64,000 nt of DNA from Bosea sp. (in: a-proteobacteria) (GTDB taxonomy: Bacteria > Pseudomonadota > Alphaproteobacteria > Rhizobiales > Beijerinckiaceae). The notes under the pieces were generated by a model. The model was not told where the DNA came from, made no database searches, and saw only the letters and a program-made list of their open reading frames with translations. Shown in pieces: positions 34,281-43,424 of the stretch; position 1 is the stretch's first letter, and every line of letters starts with the position of its first letter. The stretch spans positions 2,718,698-2,782,697 of the forward strand of contig JAAVVV010000001.1 in assembly GCA_023910605.1 (NCBI GenBank), written 5' to 3'. A program made the position numbers and the translations under genes.

Positions 34281-35663
34281 ATGGCCATCATGACCGCTGG
34301 CGTTCTGCCCGCCTCCGTGCTCGTCAACGGTCGCACCCCGGCCTGGTTGAAGCGCTGGTCGCGATTCGCGCGGGGGCTGCGCTTCGAGGACCTGCCCCCG
34401 GACGCCGTGGAACGCGCGCGGCTGGTCATGCTCGATTGCCTTGGAGCGATCATAGCGGGCCGGGCGGAGCCGGAGGTCAGCAAGGCCGCCAAGGCGCTTG
34501 CGCGGACAGCGCGCGGCCAACGCACCGGCTCGCCGCTGGTGACAGCATTCCTGGACGGCACGGCCGGCACCATGCTGGAGATCGACGAGGGCAACCAGTA
34601 CGCCCGCGGCCATCCAGGCATCCATGTCGTGCCCGCCCTGCTCGCAGCGGCGCGCCTCAGGCGCGTCAGCGGACGCGACGCCATCACCGCCCTGGCGCTC
34701 GGCTATGAGATCGGCGCGCGCATCGGCCTATCCTCGAAGCTCAGGGTCATGATGCACCCGCATGGGGTCTGGGGCGTCGTTGGCGCGGCGGTGTCCGTGG
34801 CCAAGCTGAACCGCGCCAGCGCGGCCGACTTCGCAAGCGTGATCAACCTGTCCTCCTCCTTCGGCCTGACCACGAGCCGGCGCACCATGCTGGAGGGCGC
34901 GACCGTGCGGAACACCTATGCCGGCGCCTCGAACATGCTCGGGCTTATCGCCTGGGATCTGGTCAAGGCAGGCTTCACCGGAGAGGCGGACGGGCTTGGC
35001 TCGATCTATGGTGGCATCGCCGCCGATGACTGGCAGCCGGACGAGATGGTCCAAGATCTTGGCGAGCGCTGGGAGATCGCGCGCAATTACTTCAAGCGCC
35101 ATGCCGCCTGCCGCTATAATCACGGCGCGCTGGACGCACTTTCCCGCATCGTCGCCGAAGCGGGCGGCCGCATCGCGCCGGACGACGTCGCGTCGATCGT
35201 GGTCGACACCTATGTCTGGGCCGCGCAGCTCGATCACCCGGCCCCGCAGAACATGCTGGCTGCCAAGTTCTCGATGCCCTTTTCGCTGGCCACCTTCATC
35301 GTGAACGGAGCGGCGAGCCTCGACGCCTTCCGCGATGCTGCCCGCAACGACGCCGCGACCCGCGCGCTGGCCCAGCGGATCACCATCGACGAGGACCCCG
35401 GCCTGACCGCCCGCCTGCCCGCGGAGCGTCCCGCCCGGGTGCGCGTGACGCTCACGGATGGCCGCGTGCTGCTGGCCGAGGCGCTGACCAACAAGGGCGA
35501 CACCGAGGACCCGTACACCGCAGCGGAGGTCGCGGAGAAGTTCATCGACATCACGACGCCGCATCTTGGCCCGGACCGCGCTTCGGCCCTGGCGCAGGCC
35601 GTGCTGACGCTCGACCAGGCAGCAACGCTTTCACACCTCCTCGAACTCGGCTCCCCAGCATGA
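34281..35663 (+). CDS. MmgE/PrpD family protein
   Basis: The 460-residue protein belongs to the 2-methylcitrate dehydratase (PrpD)/cis-aconitate decarboxylase/iminodisuccinate epimerase family. It shows DCLGAIIAGRAEPE, FLDGTAGTMLEIDEGNQYARGHPGIHVVPALLA, MMHPHGVWGVVGAAVSVAKL and FKRHAACRYNHGALDAL, all family regions around the active site. These enzymes act on citrate-like and other polycarboxylic acids. With an isocitrate-lyase-type gene overlapping downstream and LeuCD-like genes later, a dehydration or isomerisation step on a branched polycarboxylate is likely. Confidence 0.85.
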   Translation: MAIMTAGVLPASVLVNGRTPAWLKRWSRFARGLRFEDLPPDAVERARLVMLDCLGAIIAGRAEPEVSKAAKALARTARGQRTGSPLVTAFLDGTAGTMLEIDEGNQYARGHPGIHVVPALLAAARLRRVSGRDAITALALGYEIGARIGLSSKLRVMMHPHGVWGVVGAAVSVAKLNRASAADFASVINLSSSFGLTTSRRTMLEGATVRNTYAGASNMLGLIAWDLVKAGFTGEADGLGSIYGGIAADDWQPDEMVQDLGERWEIARNYFKRHAACRYNHGALDALSRIVAEAGGRIAPDDVASIVVDTYVWAAQLDHPAPQNMLAAKFSMPFSLATFIVNGAASLDAFRDAARNDAATRALAQRITIDEDPGLTARLPAERPARVRVTLTDGRVLLAEALTNKGDTEDPYTAAEVAEKFIDITTPHLGPDRASALAQAVLTLDQAATLSHLLELGSPA

Positions 35664-36529
35664 CCGCAACGCTCAAGGCCCGCCTCGCTTCAAGGCCCAT
35701 CGTGCTGGCGCCGGGGGTCTATGATCCGCTGACGGCCTTGCTCGCAACCGATGCGGGGGCAGAGGCGCTTTACCTCTCCGGCGCCGCGATCGCCTACACC
35801 CGCCTCGGCCGCCCCGACATCGGCCTCGTCTCGATGAGCGAGGTGGTGGACACGATCGTGCTGATCCGCGACCGGGTGCCGACGCCGCTGGTCGTCGACG
35901 CTGACAATGGCTATGGCAACGCGCTGAACATGCAGCGCACCATGCGCCTGTTCGAACGGGCCGGCGCAAACGCACTCCAGATCGAGGACCAGAGCTATCC
36001 CAAGCGCTGCGGGCACCTTGCCGAAAAGCGCCTGATCCCCGCGGCCGAGATGGCCGGCAAGATCAAGGCCGCGGTGGATGCGCGCAGTTCGGCAGAGACC
36101 CTGGTCATCGCCAGGACCGATGCCGTCGCGGTCGAAGGCTTTTCGGCCGCAATCGAGCGCGCCGGCCTGTATGCCGACGCCGGCGCGGACGTGCTCTTCG
36201 TCGAGGCGCCCGGCTCGCGCGAGGAGCTTGTCGCGGTGCGAGACGCGCTGGGCGGGCGCGCGCCGCTGATGGCGAACATGGTCGAAGGTGGCAAGACGCC
36301 GATCCTGAGCGCCGCAGAGCTCGAAGGGCTGGGCTATGCGCTTGTGATCTTCCCCGGCGGCATCGTGCGCGCCATCGCCCATGCGGCCCGCGATTTCTAC
36401 GAAGGCCTCACGCGCGACGGCACCACGGCCGCCTTTCGCAGCCGGATGTTCGACTTCAACCAGCTCAACGAAGTGATTGGAACGAATCGCATGCTCGACC
36501 TTGGCAAGTCCTATGGCGGGGATGTCTGA
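35660..36529 (+). CDS. Isocitrate lyase/PEP mutase family lyase (2-methylisocitrate lyase-like)
   Basis: The 289-residue TIM-barrel protein has DADNGYGNALN (metal-binding Asp at about 80-82), IEDQ, and K115-R-C117-G-H119, the active-site loop that marks C-C lyases (KKCGH in methylisocitrate lyase) rather than phosphonate mutases. ARTDAVAVEGFSAAIERAGLYADAGADVLFVEAP follows as in PrpB. Expected chemistry is retro-aldol cleavage of a 2-hydroxy-dicarboxylate or tricarboxylate to pyruvate or a similar keto acid plus another acid. 2,3-dimethylmalate lyase is a relative. It overlaps both neighbours. Confidence 0.85.
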   Translation: MTATLKARLASRPIVLAPGVYDPLTALLATDAGAEALYLSGAAIAYTRLGRPDIGLVSMSEVVDTIVLIRDRVPTPLVVDADNGYGNALNMQRTMRLFERAGANALQIEDQSYPKRCGHLAEKRLIPAAEMAGKIKAAVDARSSAETLVIARTDAVAVEGFSAAIERAGLYADAGADVLFVEAPGSREELVAVRDALGGRAPLMANMVEGGKTPILSAAELEGLGYALVIFPGGIVRAIAHAARDFYEGLTRDGTTAAFRSRMFDFNQLNEVIGTNRMLDLGKSYGGDV

Positions 36530-38271
36530 TGAGCGCGCTTGACCCCGTCACCTTCGCCATCCTTACCGGGCGGCTGGAGCAGATCGCCGACGAGATGGAT
36601 GCGACGCTCTACCGATCGGCCTTCAACCCGATCATCGCGGAGGCGCGCGACGCCTGCCACGGGCTCTACCATGCCACCACGGGCGCGACTCTGGTTCAGG
36701 GCGCCAAGGGCCTGCCGATCTTCGTGGGCGCCATGGCTTTCGCCGTGAAGGCCGTCATCGACAAGGTCGAGGCTGCGGGCCCCGGCGCCGTCGAAGCCGG
36801 CGACACCTTCATCTTCAACGATCCGTATGCCGGCGGCACGCATCTCAACGACATGCGGCTGGTGCGCCCGTTGATGCGCGGCGGGTGCATCTTCGCCTGG
36901 CTCGCCTCGGTGGGCCATTGGCTCGACATCGGCGGCAACGTGCCGGGCGGCTACAACCCGCAGGCCACCGAGAGCTTCCAGGAAGGTGTGCTGATCCCCC
37001 CGGTGAAGCTGTTCAGGAAAGGGGTGCTCCAACAGGACATTGTGGACATACTCCAGGCCAACACGCGCCTGCCGCGCTCCAACTGGGGCGACCTCAACGG
37101 CCAGCTCAACGCGCTCGACCTCGGGGAGCGTCGCTTCCATGCGCTGATCGACGAATACGGCGACGAGGTTGTCAGCGCTGCGCTCGAGGCGGCGTCCGCC
37201 AGGGCGGAAGCGCTGATGCGCGAGAACATCGCGGCCTTGCCCGACGGCGTCTATTCCTTCGAGGATTATCTCGACAATGACGGCATCGTTGACGAGAAGC
37301 TGACCATCGCGCTCGACCTCACCATTGCGGGGGATCGCATGAAGCTCGATTTCTCGCGCTCGTCGGCGCCCTGCCGGGGGCCGGTCAACATCGCTCGCTC
37401 GACCGCGGTGGCCTGCTGCTATGTCGCGCTCAAGCATGTGTTCACGGCCGTTCCCGCCAATGCCGGCTGCCTGCGTCCGATCGACTTCGACATCCCCGAC
37501 ACGACCTTCCTCGGCGTGAGCGCGCCGCGGCCGGTCGCCGGTTACACAGAAACCATCCTGCGCATGATCGGCGTCGTCTTCGGCGCGCTGGCCAAGGCCG
37601 ACCCGGCCTGCGCCACGGCCGCTCCATTCGGGACCATCAACGCACTCTCCATCGCCGGGCACAGGCCGGACGGCGAGCGCTGGGTCATGTTCTCCTTCTT
37701 TGGCGGCGGGCTTGGCGGCAATCCGCAATCCGATGGGCTCAACCACGCCAACAACCCGATCTCGACCGCCACCATCCCCCCGGCCGAGATCCTCGAGGCT
37801 TCATACCCCGTGATGTTCACCCAATGGGCCCTGCGTCCCGACAGCGCCGGACCTGGCTCCCATCGCGGCGGCTTCGGCGCCATCTACGAGATCGAGATCC
37901 TGTCCCCGGGCGGCGCCGACGTGTCGCTGCTGGGCGAGCGCGGCCGCCACGCCCCCTTCGGCGTCGCCGGCGGCGGCAGCGCCGCCCTGAACCGCTTCAC
38001 GTGGGACAGCGATGACGGGCCGCGCACCGCCCCCATGACCTCCAAGGTCACGGGCGTGAAGCTCAGACAAGGCCAGCGGCTGCGGCTCGAATCGCCTGGC
38101 GGCGGCGGCTATGGCGATCCGGCGCGGCGCGCCCCTGAGGCGGTGCTCCGCGATGTGCGGCGCGGCTTCATCACTCCGGCAAGCGCCGCCGAAGTTTATG
38201 GCGTCATCCTCGACGGCGCGGGCGCTGTCGACTCAGCCGCAACTGCAGCCCGCCGCGGAGGCACGCCATGA
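36529..38271 (+). CDS. Hydantoinase B/oxoprolinase family protein
   Basis: The 580-residue protein is a HyuB/oxoprolinase B-type subunit. It has DPVTFAILTGRLEQIADEMDATLYRSAFNPIIAEARD at the N-terminus, FIFNDPYAGGTHLNDMRLVRP, SVGHWLDIGG and the C-terminal LRLESPGGGGYGDPARR. With HyuA it forms ATP-dependent ring-opening amidases (hydantoinase, 5-oxoprolinase, caprolactamase) or carboxylases (acetone, acetophenone). The stop of the lyase and its start share one base (TGATG). The HyuA gene overlaps by 4 nt. Confidence 0.92.
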   Translation: MSALDPVTFAILTGRLEQIADEMDATLYRSAFNPIIAEARDACHGLYHATTGATLVQGAKGLPIFVGAMAFAVKAVIDKVEAAGPGAVEAGDTFIFNDPYAGGTHLNDMRLVRPLMRGGCIFAWLASVGHWLDIGGNVPGGYNPQATESFQEGVLIPPVKLFRKGVLQQDIVDILQANTRLPRSNWGDLNGQLNALDLGERRFHALIDEYGDEVVSAALEAASARAEALMRENIAALPDGVYSFEDYLDNDGIVDEKLTIALDLTIAGDRMKLDFSRSSAPCRGPVNIARSTAVACCYVALKHVFTAVPANAGCLRPIDFDIPDTTFLGVSAPRPVAGYTETILRMIGVVFGALAKADPACATAAPFGTINALSIAGHRPDGERWVMFSFFGGGLGGNPQSDGLNHANNPISTATIPPAEILEASYPVMFTQWALRPDSAGPGSHRGGFGAIYEIEILSPGGADVSLLGERGRHAPFGVAGGGSAALNRFTWDSDDGPRTAPMTSKVTGVKLRQGQRLRLESPGGGGYGDPARRAPEAVLRDVRRGFITPASAAEVYGVILDGAGAVDSAATAARRGGTP

Positions 38272-40328
38272 GCCGCCTGCCACGCACGCTCGTCGGCGTC
38301 GATGTCGGCGGAACCTTCACCGACCTCGCCTTCTTCGACGAGGAGACGAGGGCCTTCCGCATCGCCAAGGCGCCCTCGAACCGGGGCGACGAAGCCGTCG
38401 GCTTCATCGAGGGGCTGGGGCGGCTCGGCGACATCGCCGGCCTCGGCGCGATCATCCACGGCACGACCGTGGGCACCAATGCGCTGCTGGAGCGCAAGGG
38501 CGCCCGCATCGGCATCATCACCACGCCCGGCTTCCGCGATGCGCTGGAAATGCGCCGCCGCGACCGGCCGAACACCTGGGGCCTCTGGGGCGATTTCGAG
38601 CCCGTCGCCACGCGCGAAATGCGCGTTGAGGTACCCGAGCGCACCCTTGCCGACGGCACGATCCGCACACCGGTCGATGTCGAGGCCGTGCGTGAGGCCT
38701 GCCGCACCCTCCTGAAAGCCGGCGCGGAGGCACTCGCCATCATCTTCGTCAACGCCTACGCCAATGCCGCCAACGAGCGCGCGGCCTATGATGCGGCGCT
38801 GGCGGCCTGGCCAAACCCGCATGTCGCGCACTCGGCCCAGATCCTGCCCGAGATCCGGGAGTTCGAGCGCACCTCGACCACGGCCCTCAACGCCTATCTC
38901 CAGCCGGTCGTGGCAAGCTATCTTGCACGGCTCGAGGCCGGCCTCTCGGCGCAGGGCTTTCCGGGCTCCTTCCACATCGTGCAGTCCAATGGCGGGGTCA
39001 TGTCAACGGCCACGGCACGGAAGTTCCCGGTCCGCACCGCCCTCTCCGGCCCGGCCGCTGGCGTGATCGCGGCAGCCGAGATCGCCGGGGCGGCAGGCTT
39101 CCCCGACATCATCACGGCTGATCTGGGCGGCACTTCCTTCGACGTGTCGCTGGTGGCCGGCGGCCAGACCTCGCTCGCGGCGCAGACCACCATCGACTTC
39201 GGCATGGTGATCCGCACGCCGATGATCGAGATCACCACCATTGGCGCGGGCGGGGGCTCTATTGCGCATGTCGACGCAGGCGGCCTGCTCGCGGTCGGCC
39301 CTGAAAGCGCGGGTTCGAGGCCAGGGCCGGTGGCCTACGGGCAGGGCAACGACCGGCCTACCCTCACCGATGCCAACATCGTGCTCGGCCGCATCAATGC
39401 CGAGCGGCCCATCGGCGGCAAGCTGGCCCGGCTCGATGTCGAGGCGGCGCGCAAGGCGCTGCTCGACCGCGTCGGCGCGCCGCTCGGCCTCTGCGCCGAG
39501 GAGGCGGCGGAGGCGGTGGTGCGCATCGCCAATGCGCGCATGGCCGGCGCCATCCGGCTCGTCTCCATCGAGCGGGGGCACGATCCCTCGCGTTTCACCG
39601 CCGTTCCCTTCGGCGGCGGAGGCGCGCTCCATGTCGGCGCGCTCATCAAGGATGTGGGGCTCAAATCGGCGCTGGTGCCGCGCTATCCGGGCATCACCTC
39701 GGCGCTTGGCTGCATCATCGCCGACATCCGGCATGATCAGGTCGCCACCGTCAACCTCATGCTGGACGGGCTGGACGCCATGGCGCTCGATCGCCGCATG
39801 ATGCAGGCGGGCGGCGAGGCCCGCGCCGTGGTCGAAGCTTCTGGCCTCACCGTGGAGCGCATCGACGTCACCTTCGAGCTCGACATGCATTACCAGGGGC
39901 AGACCCACACGGTCGCCGTGCCGTTGCCGGTCACCCTGCACGCTTCGAGCACGGGCATCAGCGAGGCGATCGCGCGCGCTGCCTTCGAGGCCGCCTATGC
40001 GCGCGCCTTCTCACGCCTGCTGCCGGGCATTCCGGTGCGCATCGTCAACCTGCGCACCGCCGCCATCGGCCGCCGTCCGCCCTTTGATCTCAAGGCATTG
40101 GCGCCGCAAGCGGATTCAAGTCTTGAAGCTGCGCGGCTCGGCTCGCGGCAGGTCTGGTTTGATGGCGGCTGGCATGAGACGAGCATCTGGGACAGGCTGG
40201 CCCTGCCCGTGGACGCCCGGATCGATGGCCCCGCCATCCTGGAACAGTCCGACGCCACGACCGTGATCGATCCCGGCCTGAGCGCCCGCGTCGACGCGTT
40301 CGGCAACCTGATCGTGGAGCGCCGGTGA
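38268..40328 (+). CDS. Hydantoinase A/oxoprolinase family protein
   Basis: The 686-residue HyuA-type subunit has the ASKHA ATP-binding start GVDVGGTFTDLAFFDEET, IHGTTVGTNALLERKGAR, TADLGGTSFDVSL, EITTIGAGGGSIAHVDAGG and RPGPVAYG. In this family it phosphorylates or otherwise activates the substrate before HyuB completes the reaction. Length is standard and no motif is lost. It lies in the middle of the catabolic operon; substrate specificity is not readable. Confidence 0.93.
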   Translation: MSRLPRTLVGVDVGGTFTDLAFFDEETRAFRIAKAPSNRGDEAVGFIEGLGRLGDIAGLGAIIHGTTVGTNALLERKGARIGIITTPGFRDALEMRRRDRPNTWGLWGDFEPVATREMRVEVPERTLADGTIRTPVDVEAVREACRTLLKAGAEALAIIFVNAYANAANERAAYDAALAAWPNPHVAHSAQILPEIREFERTSTTALNAYLQPVVASYLARLEAGLSAQGFPGSFHIVQSNGGVMSTATARKFPVRTALSGPAAGVIAAAEIAGAAGFPDIITADLGGTSFDVSLVAGGQTSLAAQTTIDFGMVIRTPMIEITTIGAGGGSIAHVDAGGLLAVGPESAGSRPGPVAYGQGNDRPTLTDANIVLGRINAERPIGGKLARLDVEAARKALLDRVGAPLGLCAEEAAEAVVRIANARMAGAIRLVSIERGHDPSRFTAVPFGGGGALHVGALIKDVGLKSALVPRYPGITSALGCIIADIRHDQVATVNLMLDGLDAMALDRRMMQAGGEARAVVEASGLTVERIDVTFELDMHYQGQTHTVAVPLPVTLHASSTGISEAIARAAFEAAYARAFSRLLPGIPVRIVNLRTAAIGRRPPFDLKALAPQADSSLEAARLGSRQVWFDGGWHETSIWDRLALPVDARIDGPAILEQSDATTVIDPGLSARVDAFGNLIVERR

Positions 40329-40939
40329 TGCGCCAACCCTTCGATGTCAGCGCCACGGGTCTTCTGCTGTGCGACCTGCAGAACGACTTCATCCACCCCG
40401 ACGGCGCTTATGCCCGGGGCGGCCAGTCCGCGCCGGAGATCGGGGCGCTGCCCGGGCGCATCAGGCCGCTGGCCGAACTGATGCGCGCCCGCGGCGGCGT
40501 CGTCATCTCGACCCAGTTCACGCTCGTGCCGGGACGGGGCGGCGAGCCGATGATCTCGCCTCATCTCAGGCAGCTCAGGCCATTCCTCTCCAGAGGCGAC
40601 TTCGCGCCGGGCTCGTGGGGCAACGCCACCGTGGATGAGCTTCAGCCAGTGGATGTGACAGTGGAGAAGGTGGCCTATTCGGCCTTCTACATGAGCCGTC
40701 TCGAGTGGGTGATCCGCAAGCTCGGGCTTACGCGGCTCCTCATAGCCGGCATCGTGACCAACGGCGGCGTGGCCTCGACCCTGCGTGATGCGCATGTGCG
40801 CGACATCGACGCCATCTTGCTTGAGGATGGCTGCGCGGCCTTCTCGCCTCGCACTCACCATATCGCGATCGACGCCTTGCGCCCGGTGGGGCGCGTCGCC
40901 ACCATCGCGGAGATGATTGCGGAGATCCAGGCGGCATGA
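40328..40939 (+). CDS. Isochorismatase-fold hydrolase lacking the catalytic cysteine
   Basis: The 203-residue protein has the fold's catalytic aspartate (LLCDLQNDF, D16) and lysine (VEKVAYSAFYMSRL, K114). Where amidases such as N-carbamoylsarcosine amidase carry the nucleophilic cysteine (TxxCV), it reads T144-N-G-G147-V. Loss of this Cys is typical of true isochorismatases, which hydrolyse a vinyl ether. An amidase role beside HyuAB therefore cannot be assumed. ATG 40328 overlaps the HyuA stop by one base; GTG 40325 is possible. It overlaps the LeuC-like gene by 4 nt. Confidence 0.83.
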   Translation: MRQPFDVSATGLLLCDLQNDFIHPDGAYARGGQSAPEIGALPGRIRPLAELMRARGGVVISTQFTLVPGRGGEPMISPHLRQLRPFLSRGDFAPGSWGNATVDELQPVDVTVEKVAYSAFYMSRLEWVIRKLGLTRLLIAGIVTNGGVASTLRDAHVRDIDAILLEDGCAAFSPRTHHIAIDALRPVGRVATIAEMIAEIQAA

Positions 40940-42345
40940 CGGCCAGCCCAAAGCCTCGCACGCTTTTCGACAAGCTCTGGGACCGGCACGTCGTCGCCGT
41001 CCGCGAGGATGGCGAGACGCTGCTCTGGGTCGATCGTCACTTCGTGCACGAGGGCTCCCACCATGCCTTCCGCAAGCTGGACGAGCGTGGCCGCGCCGTC
41101 GCCGAGCCCTCCCTGACCTTCGGCGTGGCGGACCACTACGTGCCGACGCGCGGACGACCCCGCATAGCCGACCCGGAAGTGGCCGGCATGGTGGACCGTC
41201 TCAGCGCCAACGCCGCGCGCCATGGCTTTCGCCTGTTCGGGCTCGATGACCCCGCGCAAGGCATCGTCCATGTGGTGGGGCCGGAACAGGGACTGACGCT
41301 TCCGGGCCTGCTCATCGTCTGCGGCGACAGTCACACCTCGACCCATGGCGCCTTCGGAGCCTTCGCCTTCGGGATCGGCGCCTCCGAGGTCGCGCATGTG
41401 CTGATGACGCAGACGCTCTGGCAGCGGAAGCCCAAGCGCATGCGCATCACCGTCACGGGCGCGCTGGGGCCACATGTCAGCGCCAAGGACCTGGCCCTGT
41501 TCATCATCGCGGAAATCGGCGCCAACGGCGCTCAGGGGCACGCCGTGGAATATGCCGGGCCCGCCATAGCCGCGCTGTCGATGGAGGCGCGGCTGACATT
41601 GTGCAACATGTCGATCGAGGCCGGCGCCCGCTGCGCCCTCGTCGCGCCCGACAACACGACCTTCGCGTTTCTGCGCGGCCGCCCCTTCGCTCCGGAGGGA
41701 GAGGCGCTCAGCCGCGCCATCGCGGACTGGCGCACGCTTGCGACGGATGACGGCGCGCCGTTCGACCGCGACATCGTCATCGACGGGGCCGAGGTCGCGC
41801 CAATCGTGACCTGGGGCGTGAGCCCCGAGGATGCGCTGCCCATCACCGGCGCCGCCCCGCAAGCGGGTGCCGACCCCTTGCGCGCGGCCCATGTCACCGA
41901 AGCGCTGGCCTATATGGGCCTGAACCCGGGCCAGAAGCTGACGGACATCGCCGTCGACCGGGTGTTCATCGGCTCATGCACAAATGCGCGGCTGGAGGAT
42001 CTGCGAGCAGCGGCGGCCGTGCTGCGGGGCCGAAAGGCACGGGTGCCAGGGCTCATCTCGCCCGGCTCAAGCCCGGTCAAGCGGGCCGCCGAGGCTGAAG
42101 GCCTTGATCGCATCTTCATGGATGCGGGGCTCACCTGGGCGGAATCGGGATGTTCGATGTGCGTTGGCATGAATGGCGACCTGGTGGCCTCCGGCGAGCG
42201 CTGCGCCTCGACCACGAACCGCAACTTCCGCGGCCGACAGGGCCTTGGCGCACGAACGCATCTCATGTCGCCCGCCATGGTCGCGGCCGCCGCCGTGACC
42301 GGTCGGCTGACGGATGTGCGCACCTTGCCCCCCGTGGAGGGTTGA
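40936..42345 (+). CDS. leuC: 3-isopropylmalate dehydratase large subunit-like (aconitase family)
   Basis: The 469-residue aconitase-superfamily protein binds a [4Fe-4S] cluster through FIGSCTNARLEDLR and ESGCSMCVGMN (three cysteines). CGDSHTSTHGAFGAFAFGIGASEVAHV is the LeuC signature. Sitting inside a transporter-lyase-hydantoinase operon rather than with leuB, it is more likely a catabolic paralog (like 2,3-dimethylmalate dehydratase large subunit) than the biosynthetic enzyme, but that is inference. It overlaps the isochorismatase-fold gene and lies 3 nt before leuD. Confidence 0.85.
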   Translation: MTASPKPRTLFDKLWDRHVVAVREDGETLLWVDRHFVHEGSHHAFRKLDERGRAVAEPSLTFGVADHYVPTRGRPRIADPEVAGMVDRLSANAARHGFRLFGLDDPAQGIVHVVGPEQGLTLPGLLIVCGDSHTSTHGAFGAFAFGIGASEVAHVLMTQTLWQRKPKRMRITVTGALGPHVSAKDLALFIIAEIGANGAQGHAVEYAGPAIAALSMEARLTLCNMSIEAGARCALVAPDNTTFAFLRGRPFAPEGEALSRAIADWRTLATDDGAPFDRDIVIDGAEVAPIVTWGVSPEDALPITGAAPQAGADPLRAAHVTEALAYMGLNPGQKLTDIAVDRVFIGSCTNARLEDLRAAAAVLRGRKARVPGLISPGSSPVKRAAEAEGLDRIFMDAGLTWAESGCSMCVGMNGDLVASGERCASTTNRNFRGRQGLGARTHLMSPAMVAAAAVTGRLTDVRTLPPVEG

Positions 42346-42348
42346 GCG

Positions 42349-42960
42349 ATGGAGCGCTTCACCCGCCTCAGCGCCAAGGCCTGCCCGCTCGGACTGGCCA
42401 ATGTCGACACTGACCAGCTCATTCCTGCCCGCTTCATGAAACGCTCGCGCGCCGATGGTTATGGTCAGTTCCTGCTGCATGACCTGCGCTTTGCACCCGA
42501 TGGCGCGCCGGTTCAGGGTTTGCCGCTCTCCGATCCGCGTTATGCGGACGCACGCATCATCGTCGCCCAGCGCAATTTTGGCACCGGCTCCTCACGCGAG
42601 GCTGCGGTCTATGCGCTCTGGGATTATGGCGTGCGCTGCGTGATCGCGCCGTCCTTCGGCGACATCTTCGCGTCAAATGCGGTCAAGAACGGACTGCTGC
42701 CCGCCATCATGGCCGAAGCTGACGTGGAGACACTTCTGGCCCGTTTGACTGTGGAGCCCTCGCTGGCGGAGGTCGATCTCGAAGCGCAGACGGTGCGGTG
42801 CGGCGACCTGAACCTCGGCTTCGCCATCGACCCCGTCCGCCGGCTGCAACTGCTCAATGGCTGGGATGATCTCGACCTGACGCTCCGCCATGTCGAGGAC
42901 ATCGCGCGCTATCGCGCCCGCCGGCTGGCCGACGAGCCATGGGCGATGCCGGGCGGCTGA
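42349..42960 (+). CDS. leuD: 3-isopropylmalate dehydratase small subunit-like
   Basis: The 203-residue swivel-domain subunit has ANVDTDQLIPARFMK near the start and the substrate loop RNFGTGSSREAAVYALWDYG near 80, with APSFGDIFASNAVKNGLLP. It pairs with the preceding LeuC-like protein. It is the last gene of the operon; the next gene is on the opposite strand five bases on. Biosynthetic LeuD cannot be excluded by sequence alone. Confidence 0.87.
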   Translation: MERFTRLSAKACPLGLANVDTDQLIPARFMKRSRADGYGQFLLHDLRFAPDGAPVQGLPLSDPRYADARIIVAQRNFGTGSSREAAVYALWDYGVRCVIAPSFGDIFASNAVKNGLLPAIMAEADVETLLARLTVEPSLAEVDLEAQTVRCGDLNLGFAIDPVRRLQLLNGWDDLDLTLRHVEDIARYRARRLADEPWAMPGG

Positions 42961-42965
42961 GCCTG

Positions 42966-43424
42966 TCAGGCCACGAAGCTGTAGGTCTGCACAATGGATG
43001 GGCGGTGTTTGAGCTGGATCTGCGAGGCGCGGACCTGCTCGGCGGCCGAGGCTGCGCTGACCATCAGCACAAGCTCGCCGCCCCTGAGGCAGTCCAGGAT
43101 CGCGCGTGATTGCACCCTGGTCATCCAGGGAGCGAATGGTTGCTCGGCCGAGGCAGCGTCATGCCAGACCTGATCGAACAGGTCGGGCCGGGTGACTTCG
43201 ACCTCCTCGCCCGCGATGCGCCGGCGCTGGGTCGTCGCAGCGCCCCCTGGCCATTTGCCGATCATGCATAGCTGGCTGTCGGAAAGCCCGCCATTGGACA
43301 GGTCGAGCCGCGCCGAGGCCGCCTCGTCGGGCGCCGCGTAGGCTCCGATCACGATGCGGAACAGTTGCTTCGACTCGTCCACCATCGTGGCGCTCATCAT
43401 CAGATTGGTCCGATGCAGTGACAT
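42966..43424 (-). CDS. Hypothetical protein downstream of the FixK-type regulator
   Basis: I do not recognise this 152-residue protein. It starts at ATG 43424, sharing one base with the regulator stop (TGATG), so it is co-translated with it. The N-terminal half (FRIVIGAYAAPDEAASARLDLSNGGLSDSQLCMIG) looks like a small alpha/beta fold; the C-terminal half has SAASAAEQVRASQIQLKHRP. No signal peptide or membrane helix is seen. An accessory to oxygen or redox regulation is conceivable from position only. Confidence 0.65.
   Translation of the reverse strand: MSLHRTNLMMSATMVDESKQLFRIVIGAYAAPDEAASARLDLSNGGLSDSQLCMIGKWPGGAATTQRRRIAGEEVEVTRPDLFDQVWHDAASAEQPFAPWMTRVQSRAILDCLRGGELVLMVSAASAAEQVRASQIQLKHRPSIVQTYSFVA

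Noticed and set aside
40328-40939. N-carbamoylsarcosine amidase completing a creatinine/hydantoin pathway
   Set aside because: The nucleophilic cysteine is Gly147, and no sarcosine-processing genes are present.
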